Part shown: one piece after another, positions 1 through 9,940 of the stretch
How positions within the stretch are numbered: position 1 is the stretch's first letter
Layout of the letters: every line of letters begins with the position of its first letter
Source: Byssochlamys sp. IMV 00236
Lineage: Eukaryota; Ascomycota; Eurotiomycetes; Eurotiales; Thermoascaceae
DNA length: 36,501 nt
Assembly: GCA_001931875.2 (NCBI GenBank)
Contig: MSJH02000375.1
Coordinates: forward strand, 1-36,501
Direction of reading: 5' to 3'
Translations under genes and position numbers: made by a program
Notes under the pieces: generated by a model
The model's database searches: none
What the model saw: the letters and a program-made list of their open reading frames with translations, nothing else
What the model was told of the DNA's origin: nothing

Positions 1-6
1 AAAAAG

Positions 7-13
7 TATAAAA
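7..13 (+). promoter_or_regulatory. TATA box of the U2 gene
   Basis: TATAAAA lies 35-41 nt upstream of the inferred U2 5' end, a fitting spacing for a TATA element of a fungal snRNA promoter. The window starts 6 nt before it, so further promoter elements cannot be seen. Confidence 0.5.
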
Positions 14-47
14 AGGCGAGCAAAAGGCAGAAATCGTTTTTTTCCTT

Positions 48-238
48 ATCCTCTCAGGCCTTTTGGCTAAGATCAAGTGTAGTATCTGTTCTTTATAGTT
101 TAACAACTATAATGAGGGACATTGTCCCTCTCGTTGTTAATCTAATTTTTCCCGCCGGGAATTCAGAGCTCTGGCTTGCTATCTCTGAATTCCACAGGTG
201 TCCCTTGCCTGACACTACCTGCAAGGTGACGCCGACCC
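48..238 (+). ncRNA. U2: U2 spliceosomal snRNA
   Basis: U2 snRNA pairs with the intron branch site in the spliceosome. The 5' part from 48 holds the highly conserved U2 core, including the branch-site recognition stretch GTGTAGTATCTGTTCTT at 77-93, where GTAGTA (79-84) pairs with TACTAAC-like branch points. Stem IIa is a perfect 8-bp hairpin (93-100 with 105-112). Stem IIb is a 7-bp hairpin (114-120 with 124-130). An Sm site AATTTTT lies at 144-150. An 11-bp stem III (158-168 with 183-193) and a terminal stem IV (203-208 with 221-226) follow. The length of about 190 nt fits U2. The 3' end is estimated from the last stem and is uncertain by several bases; the 5' end is set by homology to the usual ATC start. 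Confidence 0.95.
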
Positions 239-366
239 TTTTATACATATTATAAATGAAAAAAAAAATGAAATAAAGGAAAGGTTTCAGTAGCGGAGTT
301 TATAATTAACGTCATGTCCCATTTATTTTATCATTTCTGCTTTTATTTTCATTTCTCTTTTTCTTT

Positions 367-2168
367 ATGAAGTCATTAAAAACCAAAACAACCAACGTGA
401 ATGGAAGTAGCAGCCAACCTTCTAATAATCGTCCTCACTACTCTTCATCCACAAATTGGGCAGATGATGAGTATGCTCAAGTGATTGAGGGTGTTAAAAA
501 GATTTACAAGACTAAAATAAAGCCTTTAGAAGTGACATACAATTTTGAAGGTTCGTGTGTTTTGCAACTTTATGCAATGAATGTATACAATGTATTTACC
601 ATAAAAAAAAGGATTTCATTCTGCACCCTTGACGGATTCAGATATTGAAGCAAAACCCATGGTGTTGCTCATCGGCCAGTACTCGACTGTAAATATGAAT
701 ATGATAAGCAATATAATGTAATAACTAATTCTGAAAAAAAAAAGGGTAAAACGACCTTTATTCGATACCTGCTTGATAAAAAGTATCCTGGTGAGCATAT
801 CGGTGTCGAACCTACTACAGATCGATTTTTAGCTGTCATGAATGGTGGTGAAGATCGTATAATCCCTGGTAATGCTGCTGCTGTCAACCAGGATTTACCT
901 TTCCGTGGCCTCAATCATTTTGGACAAGCATTTTTATCTCGATTTCAAGTAAACAAGTCATGTTTATACATTTACCTAGCTTACATCTTATATAGGTCTC
1001 AGAGACTCCTTCGCCTGTCTTGGAAAATATGACATTGATCGACACACCAGGTATTTTGGCAGGCGACAAGCAGAGAATCGAGCGAGGTTATGATTTTACC
1101 CAAGTCATTGAATGGTTCGCACAGCGTTCTGATTTGATCCTTCTTATGTTTGATTCATACAAGTTGGATATCTCTAATGAATTCAAGATGGCGATTCATA
1201 GTTTACGAGGCCAAGAAGAAAAAATCCGTGTTGTCTTGAACAAGAGTGACATGGTCAGTCAACAGCAACTCATGCGAGTGTACGGCGCCATGATGTGGTC
1301 TCTAGGCAAGGTCGTTCAAACGCCCGAAGTGATGCGTGTGTACATTAGCTCGTTTTGGACAGAAAAACCTAGTAATTGCTTTGAAGATTGTCGTGAATTG
1401 ATCGAAGCTGAGTCAAGAGACTTGCTGAGGGATCTCAAGGAACTCAGACGAAATGCAGCCATTCGTAAAGTGAACGAGATTGTCAAACGAGCTCGACTGG
1501 CCAAGGTACATGCTTTGATTATCAGCCATCTCAAAAAAGAAATGCCATCCATGTTTGGTAAAAAAAAGAAGCAAGAAGCGCTTCTCAAGAACCTCGACCA
1601 AGTGTTTATCAAGATCCAAAACAAGCATCATCTCCCTGCTGGCGATTTCCCAAACCCAGAAAAATTCAAGCAAAACCTTGCATTATATGATATGGACAAA
1701 TTCAAGTCGTTAAAGGAAGACTTGATTGCCAGAGTGGATGATGCCCTTGCTGTTGATCTGCCTCGATTGATGTCTCGGTTCCCAATGGGCAACCCTGAGC
1801 TGGACAAGTCTCAGATCAACCCGTTCGCTCAACCTAATGTAGACGCAGAAGTTGTCAAGAACGGACAGCTGCCACCTTCCTTTTGGGATTACACTCAACT
1901 TGATAAGAATAGCTATATGCCTATTTTCCAGTCCTTACGGCCACGCGATGGTCTGGTCTCAGGTGCAAGCGTCAAGCCTGTGCTCGAAGAAAGCGGATTG
2001 CCTACAGAAACACTGGCTCAAATTTGGCGGCTTGCAGATTGGGATAGTGATGGCTACATGGATGCAGACCAGTTTGGTGTGGCATTGCATCTTATCAAGG
2101 CAGTTGAATTAGGCGCACAGTTGCCTGATAAATTGCCCGCTTCGATGATTCCTAATCGAAAGATCTAA
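367..2168 (+). CDS. EHD-type (EH-domain) dynamin-like ATPase
   Basis: Exons 367-550, 612-688, 745-948 and 996-2168 give 545 residues, close to the roughly 535 of animal EHD proteins. EHD proteins are membrane-tubulating ATPases of endocytic recycling. Visible parts: an N-terminal helical region, the P-loop GQYSTGKT (residues 83-90, split by intron 2 and restored exactly by splicing), DTPG (171-174), NKSD (237-240), a long helical domain, an NPF tripeptide (430-432) in the linker, and a C-terminal EH domain (about 450-540) with a calcium-loop-like DWDSDGYMDADQF. Intron 1 uses a GTTCGT donor, chosen because only it joins the NFE and FHSAP frames. The gene ends 50 bp from the stop of the convergent YIPF6 gene. 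Family call is very secure; exact first exon likely right. Confidence 0.93.
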
Positions 2169-2218
2169 GTTCTGTGTATCCAAGTAGACAAATACCATAG
2201 TCATAATAATATTTCTGT

Positions 2219-3199
2219 TTATGAAATCAAGACTAACCATGTAATGACAAAATAGAATAAAAATAAAGGATAAACCTAATATCACTCATTAGTATTTTAA
2301 TAAAAAAGATCATTTATATACTTTACAGCTAGTGCTCGTCTGTTCTGTAAATGTACTTGAGTTTCTGACATGAATCCGACGGAAGCTAATAGAATAAAGT
2401 AAGATTCATCTTGTCATGCGTTTACAGTTTAAACAAACCATAAGTTGACCATGCAAACGATACAATGGCAATTGGCAAGCGTATCCAGATGAATTTTACA
2501 AACACAGCAACGATAGCCGATGCGACAATAGGAAATAGACAGTAACCGATCACACAAACGGATTGGAAAAAGGACACGGCACCGCCTAATAATTGAGAAT
2601 TGACCGTAACAACAGCTGCTCCTGCCCACACAATGGCGAATACACCTGTAAAGATAGGCATGGCTTGTTCCTTGGGCGCTTCTACGCTCAAGACACTACC
2701 AGAAAAAAAAGTTAATATCTGCATATGCATACATGGATCATATACATGGCAAGAATTAGGCAAAAGATTAAAGGCCCCCATAGATCCCCTTTTAGAAAAG
2801 TTAATATCAATAAAAAGAAAAACATGACAACTTACAGTCTCTTAGTACATGTCTATCGCCATTTGGATGAAGGACTTGTAATGACTTATTGGCCACCTTT
2901 TTCACGTCGCGCATCTATACATGACTCATTAACCAGCTTTTTTTTTTTTGTTTGTTTTGTATAATTACAATCGTCACTGAAACAGGTTCGTCTAGCGTAT
3001 CTTCATATTGTTGTTGAGAAATGTTATTAATGGAGCCAATGTTGCCAGTAACAGTCGGGGATGCTTTTTGCGGCTCCGTTGGTTTTGTTGTAGATTGTCC
3101 TGTCAGGTCAATGTCTGGTTCTATTAACGCAACAGATGCTTCATCATCAAAAGGGTTATGAAGCTGACCTTCTGTTGGTGAAATGGATGAAGACAGCAT
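2219..3199 (-). CDS. YIPF6/Yip4 family Golgi membrane protein
   Basis: Six exons (3199-2969, 2914-2836, 2788-2746, 2695-2439, 2385-2327, 2275-2219) give 241 residues; human YIPF6 has 236. Yip1-domain proteins are five-pass Golgi/ER membrane proteins working with Rab GTPases in vesicle traffic. Family landmarks appear in order: TLDEPV before the first intron, then VLHPNG, LRDWDLWGP (the W codon is split by intron 2), AIVWAGA, NSQLLGG, SFFQSVCVIGYC, FAWSTYASVGFM, NRRALAVYPLFLFYFVITW. About five hydrophobic segments lie after residue 105. All introns are about 50 nt. The cytosolic N terminus contains NPFDDE (residues 15-20), an EH-domain-type ligand. It is divergent from the TRAPPC6 gene with 295 bp between starts and convergent with the EHD gene. 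Confidence 0.93.
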
Positions 3200-3494
3200 C
3201 TATTAAAATAAACTGGAAAAAAAAAAAAGAAAGACAAAAAAAGGAACGCATAAATTTTGCTGCTTAATATATCTTGATGTAATCATCATCACTTTCTCAC
3301 ATTCGTTCTTCTTTATATTCCCTTCGTTTGACTTGTACATCTTTTTAACACTAGATATCATTTATGTATACGCAAGTAAGAAGGAAAAATATCATTCTTA
3401 TTGGCCATTTGATCATGTGACGTATCTGCTATCTGTTTTTTAAAGGGGAGAATCATTTGCTTTATTATTATTACTTATTCCAACCTTTTTCAAA
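3200..3494. promoter_or_regulatory. Divergent promoter of YIPF6 and TRAPPC6 genes
   Basis: This 295-bp gap separates two divergent start codons, so it must carry both promoters. It holds A/T-rich tracts next to the YIPF6 start, and CATGTGACGTA at about 3414-3424, which contains a CRE-like TGACGTA core. No factor can be assigned. Confidence 0.5.
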
Positions 3495-4229
3495 ATGAAT
3501 TATAATGAAGACAACTCAAGCTCAATACCACCACGTCTAGTGAGCGAGACATGTATGGACTTATTTTTAATTGAAATGGTAGACACTGTCTGTAGAACAA
3601 CCACTTCTGAACCTGATGGGGATAATGACGCGATATTCTATAAACTAGAAACTTTAGGATACGTTGTTGGTCAGCGGCTGATAGAGAGGTAATATATATA
3701 TATAAAGTATTGATTTATACTAAATACTTTAATAGATTCACCAAAGATAGACTACGATTTGTAGATACTCTAGATGTTGTAAAATTTATTTGTAAAGATC
3801 TTTGGACAATCATGTTCAAGAAGCAGATTGATAACCTGAAAACAAATCACAGAGTAAAGAAACTTTTTTAAATTAGAGAATAGCCATACTTACTTTAACT
3901 TAGGGAGTCTATGTATTACAAGACAATGGGTTCAGATGGTTTATGCGCATGTCAACAGACGTAGGAGGAGCTGATTCAGCCAAGAAGGCAATGCCTGTAA
4001 GTTGTAATATATCTAATAAACATCATCTTTTTACACCTTTCTTTTAGTATGTTTGGTTTCCATGCGGTATTATCCGTGGAGCATTAGCCAGTTTAGGCGT
4101 TCCTAGTGTAGTAGTAGCAGAAACATCAAATTTACCTCAATGTAAACCTGTTCATTTTCTTACATGTTTATAAACTAATATGCTTTTTTTTTTTCTTTAG
4201 GTACATTTCAAATCAAAATTGCCAAATAA
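3495..4229 (+). CDS. TRAPP complex subunit Trs33/TRAPPC6
   Basis: Exons 3495-3688, 3736-3853, 3904-3996, 4048-4141 and 4201-4229 give 175 residues. TRAPPC6/Trs33 is a Bet3-fold subunit of the TRAPP tether and Rab1 exchange factor at the ER-Golgi interface. The family signature is clear: a start rich in acidic and hydrophobic residues, [62 protein letters not shown] and a final CTFQIKIAK. Each intron is 47-60 nt with a GTAA(T/A/G) donor, and each restores the frame. The stop lies 48 bp from the stop of the convergent Kelch-BTB gene, so the 3' UTRs probably overlap. Confidence 0.94.
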
Positions 4230-4277
4230 AAAAGAGGGGAGAGTTTATTAAAGGAAAGAAAGGCCGGCTTCTTTCTT

Positions 4278-6569
4278 CTATTTACTTAATGTAAAGCCAA
4301 ATGCTCTGGTTTCCGTCTTTGTCTTTTTTTTTGTGCTGACGGTATTATGTCTCCAAAAATGAGTTTTACTGTTATTACTATTTTTAATCAATGTATCTGT
4401 ACATGGCTGTTGAATGGGTGATAATCTAGGTGAAGGAGCAGCAGATGAAACAGGTGAATTTTCTTTATCAAAGTATGCATTCTGTTGTTGCTGTTGTTGT
4501 TGTTGACGTGCCAAAAGGGTGGTCAGCTTGATTGACTTGCTACTAATGGGTGTAGGCGGTGCACCTGGTACTTGATAAGAATCCAATGACATAGACTGCT
4601 CAGAAGGAGATCTGCGATGATTAAGCGTTGTTGCGCTTTGTGATGATGCAAATGGGATGTTGTTGATATTTTGATAACGGGTATGATGATTGATGTTATT
4701 TTGTGTAAAATCGGGAGAAGTTGGGGTTGTTGCTGCTGTAGGTGAATCTTGCTTTTGTAAAAGCTTAGATGAGTTGTTACTGTAGTAATTGAGTGGTTCA
4801 CTTTGACTTGTTGTACGAGTAGTGTTTAGTGGCAGTATTGCCTCTTGAGGCGGGCTGACAGGGACCATGGGGCGCTCGGTCACCTGCTGCATCTTTTGCT
4901 GTCGTTGCATCATCTTTTTAGCATTGATTAGCACACGCAGAGCACGAATTTGTAATGAAGTTGCATTTGATAACGATGCAGACTCATAAATCATGGCAGC
5001 AGTAGACATATTGAGCATTTGATGTAGAGCATGGATCGCGAGCTCCTTGAGACGTGTGATCTGGAAAAAGTCGGCTACAAACAGGAGCCGTGAGAGAATT
5101 TGAGGTTGGTGCTGTTGAGCGGTGACAAGATGGTCTGTATAAATATACTGCAGGAATGCGATAAGGACGATGTAGGTGTCAGGAAATGAGAGCTCTCGTT
5201 TGTCGTGGTCAAGCATTTCTGACATCCCAGGCTGAGGGGAGGTGACAGGTTTAAGTAGTGAACGGATAGATGGCCATCGCTGAGCCAAGACAGATGAATT
5301 AACAGAGATGGACTTGTTGTCAATTGCAGTTATCTTGAGGTCTGCTAGCACAGGATCCTTGAGCATAGATAATCCTAAACTTTGCCCGATGGTACTGAAG
5401 GATGTCTGTGGCGGTTTGTAGATACCAAACACCTCAATGTCAACGAGAGCTAGATAATCAAAACAGTGAACACGGTTCTTGTAGTCATCCTGCATATTGC
5501 GTGCTGGATGTCCAAAGATGAGGAACTTGTTCATTGTTTCGTACAACATTCCGCGCAACCAGGAGCCACGTGCGATACCAGGACCAGGCTCAACTTTAGT
5601 CCAAACAAAGCTTGTCATGTCAAGTGCCCAAATCTGAAACTGTTGGACTGCACCACTCATATGTGGTCCTGCCAATATGAATTGTTGACCGCACATAAAT
5701 GCGGATGGGAATCGAATAGGAGGTGGTGCAGTATTATTGGCTCCAACTTGCTCAGTCTGGTTCAACATGTCGACACACTCGCTATTAGTGTTTATTTTCC
5801 ATGAATGCAACTGTCGAGCGATCTCAGCTCCACTATAGTTCGAATAGACATGAATAGAGATATCCGTTTCTTTCACTGTGATGTTTGTCTCCTCAAAAGG
5901 ATCAGTGAGTAGATCCATGTTGGGCGCAAAGGGTGGGGATAGTTGGATTGGTGTAACTGCTACTGCAGCTGAGCGGTAGGCACCATATTGAAATTGTTGT
6001 GTTGAAATTGGCTCACACCACGCTCTTTTTCTACAGTCAAAGATGCTAATATCTGTCAGATAGTTATTTTCAATATCTTGTCCGCCCAAAATGAACAGTC
6101 TGTCATTCACTAGGGTCGAAATATGGGCATAACGAGGCGAAGGAATAGGCTGATTGGTAAGATTGGGATACTCCCAGGCGAGTGACTTGATGTCTAAAAA
6201 GACCAAGTCATCAAGCGTTGTCAATTCATCTGAGGGTACGGATCGTCTATGCTGGTGTTGTCCAACTGTCATACCACCATAAAATATGATATGTGTATCA
6301 TTGTGTGCACTGGCTGAGTGAAAATAACGAGGCACAGGTGGAGTATTTTGAGGAAAGGCAATTTTCCATGACATGGTGTCTAAAGATAGAACATAGAGTC
6401 GATTGGATATTTGTCGACTTGATTGTAATCTACCACCAAAGACATACACATGTCGATTGATCAAGGTCGCAGTTGCACCAATAAGTGAAGGTGGTACATC
6501 TCCTGTTGTTTTATGAAACTCTGTAATGAGTTCGGCAATTGATTGTGTAGGCGTTCCTCCTCCTACCAT
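4278..6569 (-). CDS. Kelch-repeat and BTB domain protein (Ral2/Mds3-like)
   Basis: A single exon of 763 residues from the ATG at 6569. The N-terminal half has kelch-type blades (VYVFGGR, HIIFYGG, LFILGGQ, FLIFGH). A BTB/POZ-like domain lies roughly at residues 405-525 (DLKITAIDNKSISVNSSVL ... LFVADFFQITRLKELAIHAL). A Ser/Thr/Gln-rich tail with an eight-glutamine run follows. The kelch-then-BTB order and the DIEVFGIYKPP stretch before BTB resemble fungal Ral2/Mds3/Pmd1 signalling regulators as I remember them; that subfamily call is tentative. The frame is open back to an ATG at 6680, but those 37 codons are a Phe-rich translation of a T-rich leader, so 6569 is preferred. Confidence 0.8.
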   Translation of the reverse strand: MVGGGTPTQSIAELITEFHKTTGDVPPSLIGATATLINRHVYVFGGRLQSSRQISNRLYVLSLDTMSWKIAFPQNTPPVPRYFHSASAHNDTHIIFYGGMTVGQHQHRRSVPSDELTTLDDLVFLDIKSLAWEYPNLTNQPIPSPRYAHISTLVNDRLFILGGQDIENNYLTDISIFDCRKRAWCEPISTQQFQYGAYRSAAVAVTPIQLSPPFAPNMDLLTDPFEETNITVKETDISIHVYSNYSGAEIARQLHSWKINTNSECVDMLNQTEQVGANNTAPPPIRFPSAFMCGQQFILAGPHMSGAVQQFQIWALDMTSFVWTKVEPGPGIARGSWLRGMLYETMNKFLIFGHPARNMQDDYKNRVHCFDYLALVDIEVFGIYKPPQTSFSTIGQSLGLSMLKDPVLADLKITAIDNKSISVNSSVLAQRWPSIRSLLKPVTSPQPGMSEMLDHDKRELSFPDTYIVLIAFLQYIYTDHLVTAQQHQPQILSRLLFVADFFQITRLKELAIHALHQMLNMSTAAMIYESASLSNATSLQIRALRVLINAKKMMQRQQKMQQVTERPMVPVSPPQEAILPLNTTRTTSQSEPLNYYSNNSSKLLQKQDSPTAATTPTSPDFTQNNINHHTRYQNINNIPFASSQSATTLNHRRSPSEQSMSLDSYQVPGAPPTPISSKSIKLTTLLARQQQQQQQQNAYFDKENSPVSSAAPSPRLSPIQQPCTDTLIKNSNNSKTHFWRHNTVSTKKKTKTETRAFGFTLSK

Positions 6570-6680
6570 CGAAGTTAAAATAAAAGGCTGAATAGAAAAA
6601 AAAAGGGAAAAGAAGAAAGAAGGAAAAAAGTCAAAAAAAGGACTAAAGCCATGCGGACGATATCTGTGTGACAAAGTCAC

Positions 6681-7754
6681 CCTGCAACCAACGTGTCTAT
6701 TTTAAACTGCCGACATGCATTGTTAATTGATAATTCTCTTGTGACCAAAGACTATTCTTTAGAGTAATCTCAAAGTCAAAAGCTTTGCTTGAAGCAGATA
6801 TGCTAAAATGAATAAGCAAAAGAGCTAAAGAGAAAGAGTGAACAAGAGACGAAAGATAGTCACAATGAAGATCGATAAGCTAGAGGAGTTCAAATACACT
6901 CAAAATTGACTGGGATTAAAACGTGAGTCTTTGATTGCTTGGAAAAATCGTCAACAATGAAGTTTATAAGATTTTTTTAAGTACTACTAACCGCATGTTT
7001 GTTTGAGAAAAAAAAAAAAAAAAGGGGCTGAATACGTTTTTGAATTTCCAAAGCACATCTTAAAAAACTTGTGTTTGAGCAGATCATATTTGTTCAAATT
7101 GTCTACTTAGTAACCTCCTTTCTCCACGTCTATTTCCAATGATGATCACAAACACTAGCCGCTGTACCTACGTTTATTCCCATTGGCTCAAGAGTATAGG
7201 ACAGAATAGTCTGTTCGTCTCATCCCTTACATTAAAGAAACACAGGTACTTCCTATAATAGCAAAGATTCATAACTCTATATACTACGGAAATATGCTTA
7301 CCTCAAGTCTTCAGAAAAGGAGGAGCAAACTTGAGAATACATTAAAAACATTATAAAATAACATTTTGGTTCATGCAACATATTTAAAATCTTTTTATTA
7401 AAAATATGCTTTGAGTAAACTATGTTTATTCCATAGTTGATACTTTATTTGCAGAGCGATTATCATCATACCCATTTCTAGTGTAACTTGATTCGTGGGT
7501 AGCGCTCCTTTAACTGTTGTAATCTTTCCTGGTTTTGGGAAAGAGCGTATTTTTTTTATCACTTTGAATAAATCAGGGCTTGTGTAATGAACAGTTCTTC
7601 AAGAAAGCTGACAAGTGACACGGTGATACTTTATATTATATTGCTATGGTATTAGTGAGTAGCACAGGCGTAACCATGGATATGAAACTTGAATATATAA
7701 AAAACGATGCCACACGATATAAATTAGATGGGTGATCTCCTTAGATCCTTGTAG

Positions 7755-7786
<32 letters not shown>

Positions 7787-8247
7787 AGGTGCGGTAGTTA
7801 AAATTATGTAAAATGGTAATGACTTATCATCACATCACATGCTACATTCTGCACATCGGCAATACATTTAGCATGTTTATGCAGGTAGTAGCCACTACTG
7901 CACTATTTCTAGGATTACAAATATAAATATAATTATTGTTATTTCTGTAACAAACCGGAAAGCTTTTATTAAGTTTTAATCATAATCACTAAAGTCCCAT
8001 TTTTTAATATCTTGGACAAGTACAAAACTGGTTGATTAATTTAACCAAGTTTATATGCTGAATGTTTCTGATATGAAAGGCATGTTTTATATTAAATATC
8101 TTATGTAATCTTTCAAAATATTTAAAACTTATTTCACTACATTGTCATAGCGGAACTCGTGGGAAAAGCCAGAATATTTTATTTATCCGTGCTTTATCTC
8201 TCTCTCTTTTTTTTTCTCTCTCTTTCTTTGTTATTTTTTATTACATA
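6681..8247. other. Gene-poor stretch with weak coding-like relics
   Basis: About 1.6 kb without a convincing intact gene. It must hold the 5' region of the Kelch-BTB gene (left) and the promoter of the F-box gene (right, with a CT-rich leader ending at 8247). A 29-nt A run lies at 7755-7783. On the minus strand, between about 7440 and 7050, one frame reads as protein-like pieces (GNRRGERRLLSRQFEQI, for example) broken by stop codons and a possible GTAAGC intron. The stop density is close to chance here, so I do not call a pseudogene. No tRNA was found. Confidence 0.5.
7755..7783. repeat. Poly(A) tract of 29 nt
   Basis: An uninterrupted run of 29 A on the plus strand in the gene-poor stretch. 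It could be a simple slippage tract or the tail of an old retroposed copy. No target-site duplication or element body is evident next to it. Confidence 0.9.
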
Positions 8248-9039
8248 ATGAAGACATTTATAGATGAATTACCATTCGAAATTATCCTGCAAATATTTCA
8301 ACACGTTCCTTTATCTACATTTAATGCCTTATATTCCGTGTTTCCGCAAGCATTAGTTGATGAAGCACTCGTCTTTAAACTTCGAAACAATAAGTCAAAA
8401 CCATTGTTAAACCTAGTTTCAACAAATCTTCATGAACTTTCTACGGATGTACAGTCTGACCTAAACAAACGAAATGAATCTTCTCTATTCTTATATTTTG
8501 CTTCTTTTGATCCTTACAACAGGTTCATTTGGACAGTGCCTGATTTTTGTTCCTTTCAACATTATTTCAGAGTAAAAGATGCATATGTGTCTCATGGCAA
8601 ACTTGTTATTCGTCATCCAAGTGACAGTGGATCACAAAAGCCTTTGCTTTCACTATGGGATATCCGAAAGAGCTTCCCTCCTGTAAGAGCTGGTTCCTTC
8701 TCAGGTGCAAGCGAATACTCGACAAAAAAAGTTCAGCAGCTGACAATACATCAGTTGGGTTGTATCTTAGATACTTGCTTAATACCTACATCAAATGTAG
8801 CTCCAGACGGAATTATCATGCTTCATAATGTAAAATCCGAAGATAAGGATGCGATAAAGAGGCCAGCCTTACCGAATTATGTAAGGAAAATTAGTCCTTC
8901 TACTATATCTTCTTGGTTACCCATTTACCCTGACCCCACATGTGGCTACTTTCTTGTGGAACGATTAGCTATCAGTATATCGACCTTTCTAGAATTATGT
9001 CCTTGTGCATTTGATCAGCAATTTTTGTGCAGTGACTGA
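8248..9039 (+). CDS. F-box protein
   Basis: A single exon of 263 residues. F-box proteins are the substrate receptors of SCF ubiquitin ligases; the F-box binds Skp1. The N terminus (residues 6-45) has the F-box pattern, with ELPFEIILQIFQHVPLSTFN followed by hydrophobic spacing. The remaining 200 residues show no repeats (no LRR, WD or kelch), so the substrate-binding part is unrecognised. The start follows a typical T/CT-rich leader (8198-8240), and a possible AATAAA polyadenylation signal lies at about 9064. The gene lies alone between two gene-poor stretches. The F-box call rests on the N-terminal motif only. Confidence 0.72.
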   Translation: MKTFIDELPFEIILQIFQHVPLSTFNALYSVFPQALVDEALVFKLRNNKSKPLLNLVSTNLHELSTDVQSDLNKRNESSLFLYFASFDPYNRFIWTVPDFCSFQHYFRVKDAYVSHGKLVIRHPSDSGSQKPLLSLWDIRKSFPPVRAGSFSGASEYSTKKVQQLTIHQLGCILDTCLIPTSNVAPDGIIMLHNVKSEDKDAIKRPALPNYVRKISPSTISSWLPIYPDPTCGYFLVERLAISISTFLELCPCAFDQQFLCSD

Positions 9040-9165
9040 TCTTTATCACTTTTTTAATGCATGAAATAAAGGTAGATTATACAAAAAAAAAAATAGAAAA
9101 AAAAAAAAACTGCGCTATATAGGAAAAAGAAACTTATGCTTTGACGGGTTCACTCTTGACGATTT

Positions 9166-9869
9166 TTAGTGGGGGGAAATGATCACATCACAAGAATCGT
9201 AAATACACTGGGAAATGTTGTCATGATCAAGAAGCTTACATTCCTCTACATTGTCTCTGAGTCTGAAGAAATACTCGGATAAGAAAGAACTATCAAGATG
9301 ATGGGTAAACAAGAATAAAGCCAGTGTGACTCAGGTCCGCTCTAGCTGTGAGTAAGAACAGTGTTATAATATACATGATAATGTTTTTGGATGCAAGCGA
9401 CGAGCATGGCCACCTTATCACAAAAGGCTTACATGCTTGAGCCTATGATTTAGTGCCTCCAAGGTTTCTCGCCTCTAAATCTGTCAGTACAATATTCTGA
9501 GTAGATCACTCTTGTCCAAAATCTGCGCAAAAGAAGCGATATTCAAGCATGGCTTTATGTTTCCCGAGTCTATCCTGAAAATCAATCTTGTTTATTCAGA
9601 CTCTTTGATTACAATCACCAAGAATACTCCTACAGCGTATTGACCAGCACTACCTGAAATATTTGGTATAGGAGAAGTAGCTTTGCCATTTTCCAAAATT
9701 ACTTTAAGATTAAACTATGGAGCACTACTATCAAATTAGTAGCAATGCTTCGATATCAATCTTGGATATGTGTGTATTGTGTCTTCTAATAGAATTGAAA
9801 ACGGTGTTTAGCAGAATGACTCAACCATTGACTACTTCTCAATACACCATTGTAGGCTCTCATTGTTTT
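9166..9869 (-). pseudogene. Candidate eroded protein gene with in-frame stops
   Basis: On the minus strand one frame reads as protein-like sequence from about 9869 down to a stop at 9166-9168. It is broken by about eight in-frame stops but shows no frameshift. A consensus-looking intron (GTAAGC donor at 9432, CTCACAG acceptor ending at 9346) joins two stretches in the same frame. The last exon is open for 54 codons, with varied composition (FRLRDNVEECKLLDHDN). Other stretches include NGKATSPIPNISGSAGQYAV and SDLLRILY. Every stop could come from CAA, CAG or CGA by one C-to-T change, six of them in CpA context. The protein is not recognised and no start is visible. A shorter plus-strand open stretch (9505-9654) overlaps it. 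Stop counts are only about half of chance expectation, so this stays tentative. Confidence 0.33.
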
Positions 9870-9940
9870 ACACTACTCATTGTTTATCAAGTATAAAAAG
9901 GCACTTTTTCATTTTGTAACTTCTTTTTAATATCTAAACT

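Noticed and set aside
6570..6680. N-terminal extension of the Kelch-BTB protein looking like a signal or membrane segment
   Set aside because: It is a Phe-rich reading of a T/C leader like those before other genes here; the downstream ATG at 6569 begins ordinary protein sequence.
7755..7783. Poly(A) tail of a processed retrocopy
   Set aside because: No target-site duplication or recognisable element body was found on either side.
7440..8160. Further minus-strand protein-like readings broken by stops
   Set aside because: Stop frequency is about that of random AT-rich DNA, and most residues between stops are those of low-complexity A/T sequence.
9505..9654. Plus-strand open stretch of 50 codons with an F-box-like SDIQAWLYVSR
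   Set aside because: It overlaps the better-supported minus-strand candidate relic, has no start codon and is followed by a stop; probably an antisense shadow.
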